Positions 30,636 to 41,800 of a stretch of DNA of 64,000 nt are shown piece after piece. Source of the stretch: Citrobacter sp. MGH106 (lineage in GTDB: Bacteria > Pseudomonadota > Gammaproteobacteria > Enterobacterales > Enterobacteriaceae); assembly GCF_001037495.1 (NCBI RefSeq), contig NZ_KQ089823.1, positions 568,295 to 632,294 on the forward strand, given 5' to 3'. Every line of letters begins with the position of its first letter. The stretch's first letter is position 1. The position numbers and the translations under genes are program-made. Below the pieces are notes generated by a model. The model was not told the DNA's origin. It did no database searches and saw only the letters and a list, made by a program, of their open reading frames with translations.

Positions 30636-31526
30636 ATGAATACTGAACTGAGTACCGAACATCAACAAGCATTACAGCGTGCGTTTGATGCCCCCTGGCC
30701 AGGGCCTATCGGCCAACCGGTTTTGCTGGAAAAAGGCCATCTCCGTCTTCAGGTCTTTCCGCGTGATGGTGCCAGAATTACCTCGCTACAGGCATTTGGC
30801 TTTGAAGTCTTGAGGCAATGGGAACCGCAGCGCAGGGCGTTTCAATATGGCTGCTTTCCCATGGTCCCTTGGGCGGGGCGCCTCGGGTATGCAACGCTGA
30901 AAGTGGGTGAGAAGCAGTATGATTTACCGGCTAATAAGCCCCCCCATGCTTTGCACGGTATGGCTTGTTATTCATCATGGGAAATTATTGAACATAAGAA
31001 AGATAAATTGATGCTGCGTATGCCGTTGGGTGCGCCTTGGCCTTGGCAGGGTGAGGTCTTGCAAACGCTAGCCCTAGAAGACAACGCGCTAATTCTGCGA
31101 TTAGAAATTCGTTCTATGTCAGAAACCTTTCCGGCATCAGCAGGCTGGCACCCCTGGTTTGTTAAACACCTGGATGCGCAGCATGAAGATGAGGAATTGC
31201 GGGTGAGCTTTAATGCCGACTGGCAGGAAGAAGCTGGAAGTAATGAACTACCGACAGGCAACAAGGTCTCTCCGCAGCTTGGTCCATGGGATGACTGCTT
31301 TGGTTTTAATGCCGATCTTCATGTCAGATTACAATGGCCAGGAAAGCTGAGCATGGTGATGACATCGGCTGCACAAAGTCTGGTTGTCTTTGATAAACAG
31401 CCCGATGCAACCTGTGTCAACCCGCTCACTCAGGCACCGAATGCAATAAATGTGACGCCACAATTTGTCAGCGTCGATCTTCCACTGGTGATTGAGTCTC
31501 GCTGGCAATTTAGTCATGAAGACTAA
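30636..31526 (+). CDS. aldose 1-epimerase-like (mutarotase) protein
   Basis: A 296-residue galactose-mutarotase-fold protein. The substrate-binding stretch FPMVPWAGRL is followed by His104/His107 (HALHG) and His172 (AGWHPWF), which correspond to the catalytic histidine region of GalM. K-12 YihR is the sulfoquinovose mutarotase of the same fold, so this may be its counterpart. I leave the symbol open because I cannot confirm orthology. If active, it implies the substrate passes through a cyclic aldose. Confidence 0.78.
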   Translation: MNTELSTEHQQALQRAFDAPWPGPIGQPVLLEKGHLRLQVFPRDGARITSLQAFGFEVLRQWEPQRRAFQYGCFPMVPWAGRLGYATLKVGEKQYDLPANKPPHALHGMACYSSWEIIEHKKDKLMLRMPLGAPWPWQGEVLQTLALEDNALILRLEIRSMSETFPASAGWHPWFVKHLDAQHEDEELRVSFNADWQEEAGSNELPTGNKVSPQLGPWDDCFGFNADLHVRLQWPGKLSMVMTSAAQSLVVFDKQPDATCVNPLTQAPNAINVTPQFVSVDLPLVIESRWQFSHED

Positions 31527-31617
31527 GGTAATTACCGAATAATCCCGACAGGGACTCATAGTCAAACTTCTCCTTTCCCGCTACAGTTATTCATCCACGG
31601 CGAGTAAGGAGAAGGGC

Positions 31618-32217
31618 ATGCTCTATATCTTTGATTTGGGTAATGTGATTGTCGATATCGACTTCAATCGCGTGTTAGGTACATGGAGCGATCTGAGTCG
31701 TGTACCGCTGGCTTCGTTGAAGCAAAGTTTTACCATGGGAGATGCTTTTCACCAGCATGAACGGGGTGAAATAACGGATGAGGCCTTTGCCGAGGCTCTG
31801 TGCCATGACATGGCGCTTCCGTTGAGTTATGAGCAGTTCTCTCATGGCTGGCAGGCTGTTTTCGTCGCATTACGACCTGAAGTGATCGACATTATGCATA
31901 AACTGCGTGAGCAAGGGCATCGCGTGGTCGTGCTCTCGAATACCAACCGCTTGCACACGACGTTTTGGCCGGATGAGTATCCTGAAGTTCGTCAGGCTGC
32001 TGACCATATTTATCTTTCCCAGGAACTCGGCATGCGTAAACCGGAAGCGCGGATTTACCAGCATGTCCTGCAGTCTGAAGGTTTTTCCGCTGCGGATGCG
32101 GTCTTTTTTGATGACAACGCCGATAATATTGAAGGGGCTAACCGGCTAGGCATCACCAGTATCCAGGTCGTCGATAAAACGACCATTCCTGACTATTTCG
32201 CGAAGTTGTTATGCTAA
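31618..32217 (+). CDS. yihX: alpha-D-glucose-1-phosphate phosphatase YihX
   Basis: A 199-residue HAD-family phosphatase. In E. coli it hydrolyses glucose 1-phosphate and several other sugar phosphates. HAD motif I is FDLGNV with nucleophile Asp6, motif II is LSNTN, and the end motif is FFDDNADN. Length is as in K-12. It overlaps the start of yihY by seven bases and opens the yihX-yihY-dtd-fabY run. Confidence 0.95.
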   Translation: MLYIFDLGNVIVDIDFNRVLGTWSDLSRVPLASLKQSFTMGDAFHQHERGEITDEAFAEALCHDMALPLSYEQFSHGWQAVFVALRPEVIDIMHKLREQGHRVVVLSNTNRLHTTFWPDEYPEVRQAADHIYLSQELGMRKPEARIYQHVLQSEGFSAADAVFFDDNADNIEGANRLGITSIQVVDKTTIPDYFAKLLC

Positions 32218-33083
32218 AAAATGTACACCAAAAAGCCCGGCATCATACGCGTCCTGTATGGGCCTGGCTTAAGCTATTATGGCATCGCATTGATGAGGAC
32301 AATATGACGACGCTGGCAGGAAATCTTGCCTACGTTTCATTGCTCTCATTAGTGCCGCTTATCGCCGTTGTTTTTGCTCTTTTCGCCGCATTTCCGATGT
32401 TTTCTGACGTCAGCATTCAGCTACGGCATTTTATTTTTGCTAATTTTATCCCGGCGACAGGTGATGTCATTCAGCGTTATATCGAACAGTTTGTCGCAAA
32501 CTCAAACAAAATGACGGCTGTTGGCGCGTGTGGGCTGATTGTGACGTCGCTATTGCTGATGTATGCCATAGACAGCGCGTTGAATACCATCTGGCGTAGC
32601 AAGCGTACACGGCCTAAAGTGTATTCTTTTGCTGTCTACTGGATGATTTTAACGTTGGGTCCGCTGTTGGCAGGGGCCAGCCTGGCAATCAGTTCGTATC
32701 TGTTGTCACTTCGCTGGGCCAGCGATCTCAACTCAGTCATTGATGATGTACTGCGCATTTTTCCGTTGGTGCTCTCCTGGCTCTCATTCTGGCTGCTTTA
32801 CAGCATCGTACCCACGACGCGCGTACCCAATCGCGATGCGGTGATCGGGGCATTTGTCGCCGCCGTTTTGTTCGAAGCCGGGAAAAAAGGATTTGCGCTC
32901 TACATCACTATGTTCCCGTCTTATCAGCTTATTTACGGTGTCCTGGCGGTGATCCCCATTTTATTTGTCTGGGTGTACTGGACGTGGTGTATCGTCTTGC
33001 TAGGCGCGGAAATAACTGTCACTCTCGGGGAATACCGCAAACTTAAACAAGCCGCAGAACAAGAAGAAGCAGAGCAACCATGA
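32211..33083 (+). CDS. yihY: inner membrane protein YihY (UPF0761)
   Basis: A 290-residue integral membrane protein with about six hydrophobic segments and a highly charged C-terminus ([14 protein letters not shown]). It was once named rbn/RNase BN in error; its real function is not known. It overlaps yihX at the start and dtd by four bases at the end, so translation is coupled. Confidence 0.93.
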   Translation: MLKNVHQKARHHTRPVWAWLKLLWHRIDEDNMTTLAGNLAYVSLLSLVPLIAVVFALFAAFPMFSDVSIQLRHFIFANFIPATGDVIQRYIEQFVANSNKMTAVGACGLIVTSLLLMYAIDSALNTIWRSKRTRPKVYSFAVYWMILTLGPLLAGASLAISSYLLSLRWASDLNSVIDDVLRIFPLVLSWLSFWLLYSIVPTTRVPNRDAVIGAFVAAVLFEAGKKGFALYITMFPSYQLIYGVLAVIPILFVWVYWTWCIVLLGAEITVTLGEYRKLKQAAEQEEAEQP

Positions 33084-33517
33084 TTGCATTAATTCAGCGC
33101 GTAACCCGTGCCAGCGTCACCGTGGAGGGCGAGGTGACGGGTGAAATCGGCCCAGGACTTTTGGTCTTATTAGGTGTCGAAAAGGATGATGACGAACAGA
33201 AAGCGAACCGCCTGTGTGAACGCGTGCTCGGATATCGAATTTTTAGTGATTCCGAAGGTAAGATGAATCTGAACGTGCAGCAGGCCGGTGGCAGTGTGCT
33301 GGTGGTATCACAGTTTACGCTGGCGGCAGATACCGAACGCGGTATGCGCCCCGGATTTTCAAAGGGTGCGGCACCCGATCGGGCAGAGGCGCTGTACGAG
33401 TACTTCGTTGAGCGCTGCCGTCAGCAGGAAATGAACACGCAGACCGGACGATTCGCTGCTGATATGCAGGTTTCACTGGTTAATGATGGCCCCGTGACGT
33501 TCTGGTTACAGGTATGA
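33080..33517 (+). CDS. dtd: D-aminoacyl-tRNA deacylase
   Basis: A 145-residue DTD protein that removes D-amino acids from mischarged tRNAs. It has the family motif SQFTLAAD and the C-terminal [10 protein letters not shown], which holds the Gly-Pro that enforces D-chirality in the dimer active site. It overlaps yihY and fabY by four bases each. Confidence 0.96.
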   Translation: MIALIQRVTRASVTVEGEVTGEIGPGLLVLLGVEKDDDEQKANRLCERVLGYRIFSDSEGKMNLNVQQAGGSVLVVSQFTLAADTERGMRPGFSKGAAPDRAEALYEYFVERCRQQEMNTQTGRFAADMQVSLVNDGPVTFWLQV

Positions 33518-34503
33518 ACCAGCTTCCGGCGTGGTCGCGGGTAACAAGAGAGAATACAACTATGTATCACCTTCGAGTACCGCAAACAGAAGAAGAACTG
33601 GAGCGTTACTACCAGTTCCGCTGGGAGATGCTGCGTAAACCGCTGCACCAGCCAAAAGGCTCAGAACGGGATGCCTGGGATGCCATGGCTCATCACCAGA
33701 TGGTGGTGGATGAAGAGGGTAATCTAGTTGCTGTAGGCCGTCTGTACATCAACGCGGATAACGAAGCCTCTATACGCTTTATGGCGGTTGATCCGTCAGT
33801 ACAGGAGAAGGGACTGGGAACGCTAATGGCGATGACCCTCGAGTCCGTGGCGCGTCAGGAAGGCGTTAAGCGCGTAACCTGCAGCGCCCGTGAAGACGCA
33901 GTCGAATTTTTCGCCAAGCTGGGATTTGTGAGTCAGGGAGAAATTACCACGCCGCAGACCACGCCAGTGCGCCACTTTTTGATGATTAAACCCATAGCTA
34001 CGCTGGATGATATTCTCCATCGTGGTGACTGGTGTGGGCAGTTACAGCAAGCCTGGTACGAGCATATTCCGTTGAGTGAGAAGATGGGTGTGCGTATTCA
34101 GCAGTATACCGGGCAAAAATTTATTACGACGATGCCCGAGACCGGCAATCAAAATCCTCACCATACCTTGTTCGCGGGAAGCCTGTTTTCACTGGCGACA
34201 TTAACCGGTTGGGGACTCATCTGGTTGATGTTACGCGAGCGCCATCTGGGCGGGACAATTATCCTCGCCGACGCACATATCCGATACAGCAGGCCTATCA
34301 CCGGGAAACCCACTGCCATCGCTGATCTGGGCTCACTGAGTGGAGACCTCGACCGTCTGGCGAGAGGCCGCAAGGCGCGAGTTCAGATGCAGGTAGAGCT
34401 GTTTGGCGATGATACGGCGGGCGTGGTATTTGAAGGCACGTACATCGTGTTGCCTGCGAAACCCTTCGGACCGCTGGAAGAGGGCGGCAACGAGGAAGAG
34501 TAA
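33514..34503 (+). CDS. fabY: acetyltransferase/thioesterase-domain protein FabY (YiiD)
   Basis: A 329-residue two-domain protein. The N-terminal GNAT acetyltransferase (about residues 15-150) has the acetyl-CoA loop [10 protein letters not shown]. The C-terminal YiiD-type hotdog thioesterase-like domain (about 175-320) has [15 protein letters not shown]. In E. coli it can start fatty acid synthesis in the absence of FabH. Near-identical in length to K-12. It is last in the yihX operon. Confidence 0.93.
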   Translation: MNQLPAWSRVTRENTTMYHLRVPQTEEELERYYQFRWEMLRKPLHQPKGSERDAWDAMAHHQMVVDEEGNLVAVGRLYINADNEASIRFMAVDPSVQEKGLGTLMAMTLESVARQEGVKRVTCSAREDAVEFFAKLGFVSQGEITTPQTTPVRHFLMIKPIATLDDILHRGDWCGQLQQAWYEHIPLSEKMGVRIQQYTGQKFITTMPETGNQNPHHTLFAGSLFSLATLTGWGLIWLMLRERHLGGTIILADAHIRYSRPITGKPTAIADLGSLSGDLDRLARGRKARVQMQVELFGDDTAGVVFEGTYIVLPAKPFGPLEEGGNEEE

Positions 34504-34627
34504 TCAGAAAGGGATTCCTTTTTATTCGATGAACGCGTCTGCCGGAAAATTACAGGGTGCTGCGAGCGCCTTGTGATGCTCGGCTTCGCTGCACCTTTGG
34601 CTTCACAAAGAAATAGTTTTTACTGCA

Positions 34628-35542
34628 TCATTGAAGGTATCCCACTCTCCAGGCCACGTCACGTATAGCATTGCGTGCCGCATGGCTAATACCTGCAAGC
34701 TGAAAAAAACCGTGGATGACACCGAAATAACGCTGGCAGGTGCACTCTACACCTTGCTCCAGGAACCGTTGATACAAGGCTTCACCTTCATCGCGTAGTG
34801 GGTCAAATTCAGCGGTAATGATGTGTGTGGGTGGTAAACCGTTGAAATCATCCCGCCACAATGGGCTGGCCTCAGGGTGGAGAGGATCGGTATGCGACAA
34901 ATACATCTCATAGCCAGACAGCAGCGTGTCGCGAGTAATGATGTAATCCTGCCCATTACGGGTATAACTCTCAAACCTGGCGGTTGCATCCAGCATTGGG
35001 TAAATCAGAATAAGCTTGGCGGGTTGCCAGATATTTTTGGCTTTCAGGCGTAGTGCGGTGACCAGCGCCAGATGCCCGCCCGCGCTATCGCCAGTAAGCG
35101 TGATGTTATTGCGGTCTACACCCAGTTTCTCGGCATACTTCCAGATGATATTAGACCCTCTTTCGGCATCATCATGTGCTGCCGGGAAAGGGTGTTCTGG
35201 CGCAAGGCGGTACTTCACCGCAATCACCCGGCAGCCGCTGTACCAGGCAAGTTGCCTCAGTTGGTTATCATGTGTCGTAAATCCACCGCTGACAAAGCAA
35301 CCACCATGATAATAGATGACGCAGGGCAGTAAACCCGAGACGCCGGGCGGCGAAACGACGCGAAATGTCATGGCATCGAGTTCAATATCTTCAACCTGTA
35401 CGTGGGTTTCTGTTTCCCCGGCGAGCACGGTGCTGGCGATGTACCCTGCTCTCCGGTCATCAATACTCTGTGTGCGTGAAGAAGGGCGACCCGCTGCAAT
35501 AAACTCTTCAACCAGCTGTGCAATTCCATTTTCCAGTGCCAT
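34628..35542 (-). CDS. alpha/beta hydrolase, acetyl esterase (HSL) family
   Basis: A 304-residue esterase. The oxyanion motif is HGGC (79-82) instead of the common HGGG, and the nucleophile elbow GDSAGG has Ser153. Asp247 (EFDPLRDEG) and His277 (VIHGF) complete the triad. There is no signal peptide, so it is cytoplasmic. K-12 has yiiE here instead. The substrate is unknown; short-chain acyl esters are usual for the family. Confidence 0.87.
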   Translation of the reverse strand: MALENGIAQLVEEFIAAGRPSSRTQSIDDRRAGYIASTVLAGETETHVQVEDIELDAMTFRVVSPPGVSGLLPCVIYYHGGCFVSGGFTTHDNQLRQLAWYSGCRVIAVKYRLAPEHPFPAAHDDAERGSNIIWKYAEKLGVDRNNITLTGDSAGGHLALVTALRLKAKNIWQPAKLILIYPMLDATARFESYTRNGQDYIITRDTLLSGYEMYLSHTDPLHPEASPLWRDDFNGLPPTHIITAEFDPLRDEGEALYQRFLEQGVECTCQRYFGVIHGFFQLAGISHAARNAIRDVAWRVGYLQ

Positions 35543-35741
35543 TTTTTTGTCTTTAACCTGTGTGAATATACAGTGTTATAGCCTGGATATTAGCAAAAGA
35601 AAATGGAGAATTTTGTCTGGACAGTGATTCTGGAAAGCGGCTCGCAAAAGTAAATTAACCACTCGCAGAGCTCTTCTCTTTAGAATTTACCGGGTATAAA
35701 TTGCTCGTGTTTTAATCTTGAGTGATATACTGGAGATATAT

Positions 35742-35990
35742 ATGAGCGTGATGGTTGGACTTGGTATGGGCCGAATTTTACTCGATTTATCAGATGAAGT
35801 GATTAAACGACTGGACGATCTCAAAGTGCAGCGCAATCTTCCCCGCGCGGAACTGTTGCGAGAGGCGGTTGAGCAATATCTGGAAAGACAGGAGCAGGCA
35901 GAAACCACGATTTCTAGCGCACTTGGCTTATGGCAGGGCTGTGAAGAAGACGGTGTGGAATACCAGCGCAAACTGCGTGAGGAGTGGTAA
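35742..35990 (+). CDS. yiiF: ribbon-helix-helix antitoxin YiiF
   Basis: An 82-residue RHH protein. The ribbon segment [20 protein letters not shown] and helices [16 protein letters not shown] form the DNA-binding fold; the C-terminus ([21 protein letters not shown]) is the toxin-wrapping tail of VapB-type antitoxins and is identical in style to K-12 YiiF. The start at 35742 has GGAG six bases upstream. It overlaps the PIN toxin gene by one base. Confidence 0.85.
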   Translation: MSVMVGLGMGRILLDLSDEVIKRLDDLKVQRNLPRAELLREAVEQYLERQEQAETTISSALGLWQGCEEDGVEYQRKLREEW

Positions 35991-36364
35991 TGGCTAATGG
36001 ATCGGCACTTTTTGACACCAATATTTTAATCGACTTATTCAGCGGGCGGTGCGAAGCAAAACAAGCGTTAGATGCATGGCCGCCGCAGAATGCGATTAGC
36101 CTTATTACCTGGATGGAAGTGATGGTTGGTGCCAAAAAGTACAATCAGGAGCACCGCACGCGCGTTGCGATGAGCGCATTTAATGTTATCGGTGTATCGC
36201 AGGAAATTGCCGAGCGAAGTGTTGCTTTGCGCCAAGAGTATGGAATGAAACTTCCGGATGCCATTATTCTGGCGACAGCGCAGGTTCATCGCCTTGAACT
36301 GGTCACGCGTAACACCAGGGACTTTGCCGGAATACCGGGCGTGACGACGCCATACGAATGGTAA
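35990..36364 (+). CDS. vapC: PIN-domain toxin, VapC family
   Basis: A 124-residue PIN ribonuclease. The four acidic residues are in FDTNILID, WMEVMVG, LPDAIILATA and TRNTRDF, so the active site looks intact. Its ATG overlaps the antitoxin stop (TAATG) with GAGGAG five bases upstream, the usual arrangement of type II modules. K-12 keeps only the antitoxin yiiF. Targets of VapC toxins are usually tRNA or rRNA; the target here is unknown. Confidence 0.88.
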   Translation: MANGSALFDTNILIDLFSGRCEAKQALDAWPPQNAISLITWMEVMVGAKKYNQEHRTRVAMSAFNVIGVSQEIAERSVALRQEYGMKLPDAIILATAQVHRLELVTRNTRDFAGIPGVTTPYEW

Positions 36365-36400
36365 CTTGGGCGACTTACGCCGCCCGGTACAACAGAGAAT

Positions 36401-37330
36401 TTACTCTCCCTCTCCCGGAAACAGGAACGGGTTGATGGAACTGCGGGCAAAACCCTCTTGTTCCATGTGCGCATCCAGCATCAGTGAGGCGAGGTCGTCG
36501 GCAACAGCTTCTACTTTAGGGTCTTTTTCCTGATATAAAATCTTCAGGTAAGTTCCGCAGTCGCCACAGCTTTCAGCTTTAATAGCTGACTGCTCGTTAT
36601 CCAGTGACCAGTAGTTCAAATCACGGCTTTGCTCGCAGTTGCTGCACTTCACGCGCACGACGTGCCACTCGGTTTCACACAAGTTGCAGTGCAGATAGCG
36701 CAGCCCCTGAGTGGTACCAATTTGCACCATACTGGAAACTGGCATCGAACCGCACACTGGGCAGAACTGGCGTTGTTCACCGTATTCTGCACGCGCTTTT
36801 CCGGGGATCAGGCTTGCCATTTGTGCCCAGTAGAGTGACAGAGCGGCCCAGATGAACGGCGCTTTATCGCTGCTGACAGACGCAAAATCAGAAGCAAACA
36901 GCGCACTGGCCATCAGTTCCAGCTCTTGCTCTGAGGCTTTTTCCAGATTCTCGATCACTGCTAAAGCTGGACCGCTCATTTCCGGTTTCAGCTCAGCAAT
37001 TAACGATTGCAGCAGCTTTTGCCAGTGCTTATCGCGTGGAAGGACGTGGATATCCAGCGGCGGCTTGCCCTGATCGTTTGCTTCTTTGATGCGTGCGGTC
37101 AGGTCTATCTGCAGCGGATGGTCGTACAGCACCACTTCCTGTGCATGGGCGATCAGCGCGGCAAAGCGCAGGTAATCACCCAGCGGGTTGTTTTCAGCCA
37201 GCTCGCGCAGACGTTCAGCACGGCGGTTATACAAATTTTTGAGCCTGGGGAATAATAACGGCGGAATCATATCCGCCGTGCGTTTATCGCTCTTCTCCAG
37301 CTCATCTTGCGGGATTATGCGAATACTCAT
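36401..37330 (-). CDS. fdhE: formate dehydrogenase accessory protein FdhE
   Basis: A 309-residue cytoplasmic protein needed for active respiratory formate dehydrogenases; it interacts with the catalytic subunit. The C-terminal half holds rubredoxin-like metal-binding pairs: CPVCG, CNLC, CSNC and CGDCG. It overlaps fdoI by four bases at the end of the fdo operon. Confidence 0.96.
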   Translation of the reverse strand: MSIRIIPQDELEKSDKRTADMIPPLLFPRLKNLYNRRAERLRELAENNPLGDYLRFAALIAHAQEVVLYDHPLQIDLTARIKEANDQGKPPLDIHVLPRDKHWQKLLQSLIAELKPEMSGPALAVIENLEKASEQELELMASALFASDFASVSSDKAPFIWAALSLYWAQMASLIPGKARAEYGEQRQFCPVCGSMPVSSMVQIGTTQGLRYLHCNLCETEWHVVRVKCSNCEQSRDLNYWSLDNEQSAIKAESCGDCGTYLKILYQEKDPKVEAVADDLASLMLDAHMEQEGFARSSINPFLFPGEGE

Positions 37331-37962
37331 TCAGATGACTTTTCCTGTTTCTGGCGGACTTCACGGTACCAGCGTGGGTGATGTTTCTTCGCCCATGAAC
37401 TGGTGACCCATCCTTCCACCATCGCGGTAATGGTGCCTTTCACCCAAAGGGCGGCGTAAATGTGCACCATGATAACCACAATTAACGCTACTGCGGCAAA
37501 TGAATGCAGCATTAACGCGAATCGGATCACCGGGATTGAGAAAGCAGGCGCAAAATATGGACGCCAGATGACCACTCCACTCACCAGCAACAGGACCAGG
37601 AAGATAATCGCCGCCCAGAATACGCATTTCTGGCCGAAGTTATAACGTCCCGTGTCACCTACTTCCTCGTTGACGACGATCTTACGAATATTCTTCGCCC
37701 AAAAGATATCATCCCGATTGATTAGATTGTGGTGCCAGTAACGGAAAAACATGATGATAAACGAGGCAAACATGATCACACCGACAAACGGGTGCAGAAT
37801 TCGCGCCAGTTGTGGAGTGCCCATAATTTGCATCAGCCAGTTAAAAGACGGGAAGAGAAAGCCCATCCCGCTCACTGCCGCCAGGATGAAACAGAAGGCG
37901 GTGATCCAGTGGTTGATGCGTTCCGGCGCCGTGTAGCGCACGATGGTGTCACGTCGTTTCAT
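37327..37962 (-). CDS. fdoI: formate dehydrogenase-O cytochrome b556 subunit
   Basis: A 211-residue membrane subunit with four membrane helices and haem-ligand histidines in the helices (for example [12 protein letters not shown] and [12 protein letters not shown]). It passes electrons from FdoH to quinone. It overlaps fdoH and fdhE by four bases each. Confidence 0.96.
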   Translation of the reverse strand: MKRRDTIVRYTAPERINHWITAFCFILAAVSGMGFLFPSFNWLMQIMGTPQLARILHPFVGVIMFASFIIMFFRYWHHNLINRDDIFWAKNIRKIVVNEEVGDTGRYNFGQKCVFWAAIIFLVLLLVSGVVIWRPYFAPAFSIPVIRFALMLHSFAAVALIVVIMVHIYAALWVKGTITAMVEGWVTSSWAKKHHPRWYREVRQKQEKSSE

Positions 37963-38861
37963 TTGCGCACCTCGTCTTTTTCTTCATGCAGATTGTCTTC
38001 TTCCTCTTCCGCACGGTTCGGACCGACACCGACGTAATGGAAGATACTGGCCGCAAATGTCGCTGCAAAGCCGACGGCTGCGAGGGGTTTCCAGATGCCT
38101 TTCCAGAACTTCACGGTGGCGCTGATTTCCGGGTTCTCCGGCAGGCCGTGATACAGATTCGGCTTGTCGGCGTGGTGCAATACATACATTACGTGCGTAC
38201 CGCCAACACCCGCTGGATCGTACAGACCCGCATTGTCGTAACCACGAGTTTTCAGCTCCGCCACGCGCTCGCCTGCCAGCGTTTTCATCGACTCTTTGGT
38301 ACCGAAATGAATCGCGCCGGTTGGGCAGGTTTTCACGCAGGCCGGTTCTTGCCCGACCACGACACGGTCAACGCACAGCGTACATTTATAGACGCGGTTA
38401 TCGTCCGGGTTGAGTCGTGGCACGTCGAACGGGCAGCCCGCGATGCAGTAACCGCAGCCAATACACTGCTCTGACTGGAAGTCGACGATACCGTTGGCAT
38501 ACTGAATGATTGCGCCTTCAGCCGGACATGCCTTCAGGCAGCCCGGATCGGCGCAGTGCATACAGCCATCCTTACGGATAAGCCATTCGAGTTTGTCGTC
38601 TTGTTCCACTTCCGAGAAACGCATCACCGTCCAGGATTTGGCGGTTAAATCAGCTGGGTTGTCATATACCCCAACGTTGTTACCCACTTCATCACGGATA
38701 TCGTTCCATTCCGAACACGCCACCTGACATGCTTTACAGCCGATGCAGGTGGTGACGTCGATAAGCTTTGCCACCTCTTCCTGATGGTCCCGCGCCTGAG
38801 GCGCGGGCGTGAAACCGTTAGTGGCGGAACGACGAATGATGTCTTGCGATTGATAAGCCAT
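37959..38861 (-). CDS. fdoH: formate dehydrogenase-O iron-sulfur subunit
   Basis: A 300-residue ferredoxin-like subunit. It has four cysteine groups for [4Fe-4S] clusters ([51 protein letters not shown]) and one membrane anchor near residues 255-280. It carries electrons from FdoG to FdoI on the periplasmic side. Confidence 0.97.
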   Translation of the reverse strand: MAYQSQDIIRRSATNGFTPAPQARDHQEEVAKLIDVTTCIGCKACQVACSEWNDIRDEVGNNVGVYDNPADLTAKSWTVMRFSEVEQDDKLEWLIRKDGCMHCADPGCLKACPAEGAIIQYANGIVDFQSEQCIGCGYCIAGCPFDVPRLNPDDNRVYKCTLCVDRVVVGQEPACVKTCPTGAIHFGTKESMKTLAGERVAELKTRGYDNAGLYDPAGVGGTHVMYVLHHADKPNLYHGLPENPEISATVKFWKGIWKPLAAVGFAATFAASIFHYVGVGPNRAEEEEDNLHEEKDEVRK

Positions 38862-38873
38862 AGGTCGTCTCCG

Positions 38874-41800
38874 TTACACCTTTTCCACGTTCACGAGGAA
38901 GGACTTAAATTCCGGTGTCTGCGTGTTCGCATCACCGACGAATGGCGTTAACGTATTAGCGATAAAGCCTTTTTTCGCCACGCCTTCGTAGCCCCAGTGA
39001 ATAGGAATACCGATAGTGTCGATATCCTGACCGTTTGCCTTCAGCGTGCGAATGCGTTTTGTCACCACTGCTTTGGCTTTAATGTAGCCGCGGTTAGAGG
39101 AGACTTTGACAGTATCGCCGTGGGATATACCGAGCTTATTCGCCAGCTTCTCACCAATTTCTACAAACTGTTCTGGCTGGGCGATGGCGTTCAGCAGCGC
39201 ATGTTTGGTCCAGTAGTGGAAGTGCTCGGTCAGGCGATACGTTGTCCCGACGTACGGGAACTTATCTGCTTTCCCCAGTGCTTCTTCGTCGCCTTTAAAG
39301 ATACGGGCGGCAGGGTTAGAGATAACGTTCGGGTGCAGCGGGTTAGTCCCCAGTGGGGTTTCAAACGGCTCGTAGTGTTCCGGGAATGGGCCTTCTGCCA
39401 TTTTATCGATAGCAAACAGACGTCCCATACCTTCGGGCTGCATGATAAACGGTCCGACATTGCTGCCAGGTGCGGCGGCGCTGTAGTCCGGAATATCCAT
39501 CCCGCTCCATTTCGCCCCATCCCATTTCAGGATCTGGCGCTTCGGATCCCACGGGTTACCCTGTGGGTCAGCGGAGGCACGGTTATACAGAATGCGCCGG
39601 TTGAGCGGCCATGCCCATGCCCAGCCCAGCGTATTGCCAAGGCCCGACGGGTCGGCGTTATCGCGACGCGCCATCTGGTTGCCTTCCGGCGTCCAGCTTC
39701 CGGCGAAAATCCAGCAACCGCTGGAGGTCGTACCGTCATCGCGCAACTGGGCAAACGAGCTAAGCTGTTGTCCTTTCTTGACGATAACCGCGCCGGTAGC
39801 CGGATCGGTGATGTCAGCCAACGCTTTACCGTTACTCTCCATCGCCACTTCTTCCGAAGCCGGTTCATGTGGTGTGGAGTAGTTCCAGGTCATACTCAGC
39901 ACCTGTTCCGGGTTTGCGCCGCCCTGTTCGGCGTACATTTTACGCAGACGCAGGAAGATACCGGCGAGGATTTCACCGTCAGTGGCGGCAATCCCTGGGG
40001 CATCCGCACCTTTCCAGTGCCATTGCAGCCAGCGACCAGAGTTAACGATAGAACCGTTTTCTTCCGCGAAGCAGGTGGACGGCAGGCGGAAAACTTCAGT
40101 CTGGATTTTCGAGGGATCAACATCGTTCGACTCACCGTGGTTTTGCCAGAAGGTGGACGTTTCGGTGTTGAGCGGATCGATAGTTACCAGGAACTTCAGT
40201 TTCGACAGTGAAGCCACTACCTTGTTTTTGTTAGGGAATGAGGCAACCGGGTTGAAGCCCTGGCAGATGTAGCCATTCACTTTGCCCTGGTTCATCATCT
40301 CGAAGTACTGCAGAACGTCATACCCTTTGTCCCACTTCGGCAGCCAATCGAAGCCCCAGCTATTTTCCGCTGTCGCTTTATCGCCAAAGAAGGCCTTCAT
40401 CATCGAAACGAAGAATTTCGGGTAGTTGCCCCAGTAGTTTACCTGACCTTCCAGCAACGGTTTTGGTGTGTTAGCAGCAAGGTAGGTTTGCAGGTCGGTT
40501 TGTTTTTCGCTTGGCAGCGTCATATAGCCTGGCAGGCTTTGTGACAGCAAACCTAAGTCAGTCAGCCCCTGGATGTTGGAGTGACCACGCAGGGCGTTAA
40601 CACCGCCGCCAGCCATACCCATATTGCCAAGCAGCAACTGGATCATCGCCATGGTACGAATGTTCTGCGCACCAACGGAGTGTTGTGTCCAGCCCAGCGC
40701 GTACAGGAACGAGGCGGTTTTATCTTTCACGCTGGTTTCAGCGATATATTCGCAGACTTTCAGGAAGTCGGCTTTCGGCGTACCGCAGATGTTTTCTACG
40801 ACGTCCGGCGTGTAGCGGGAAACGTGTTTTTTCAGCAGGTTCCAGACACAGCGCGGATGTTGCAGGGTGACATCGCGTTTGGCGAAGCCTTTTTCATCCA
40901 GCTCGTAGTTCCAACTGGTTTTATCATACTTGCGTTTATCCGCGTCATAGCCGGTGAACAGGCCATCTTCGAAGCCATAATCTTCACGCACAATCAGGCT
41001 GGCGTTGGTATAGGCCTCGGTGTATTCGCGGTTAAATTTTTCGTTATTCAGCAGGTACAGCAAAACGCCTGACAGGAATGCAATGTCAGTACCAGAACGA
41101 ATTGGGGCATAAAAATCAGCCACAGCAGCAGTTCGCGTAAAGCGCGGATCGATCACAATCAGCTTCGCGCCGTTGTGAATTTTGGCTTCCATCGCCCAGC
41201 GGAATCCGACCGGGTGAGCTTCAGCGGCGTTACCGCCCATCACCACGATAAGGTTGGCATTTTTGATGTCGACCCAGTGGTTGGTCATCGCACCGCGACC
41301 AAATGTTGGAGCAAGACTTGCTACCGTTGGTCCGTGTCAGACACGCGCCTGGTTGTCGACCGCGAGCATACCGAGCGCGCGAGAGAATTTTTGCGTTAAG
41401 TAGCCGGTTTCATTACTGGAAGCGGAAGCACACAGCATCCCGGTTGAAAGCCAGCGGTTAACGGTAACGCCTTCGGCGTTCTGCGCAACGTAGTTTGCGT
41501 CGCGGTCTTCTTTCATCAGTTTAGCGATGCGGTCAAATGCCTCATCCCAACTGATTTGTTGCCATTTATCGGAGCCAGGCGCGCGGTATTCCGGGAATTT
41601 GAGGCGGCTTTCGGAATGGATAAAATCCACCAGACCGGCCCCTTTAGGGCAAAGCGCACCACGGTTGACCGGATGGTCCGGATCACCCTCGATATGGAAG
41701 ATGGATGCTTTGGCGTTTTTTGCTCCGTCACCGAGACTGTACATTAACAGTCCACAGCCAACGGAACAGTAAGTGCAGGTGTTACGGGTTTCGCGGGTGC

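Noticed and set aside
38997-40211. 404-codon plus-strand open frame opposite fdoG
   Set aside because: Antisense to the formate dehydrogenase catalytic subunit; composition is that of a shadow frame.
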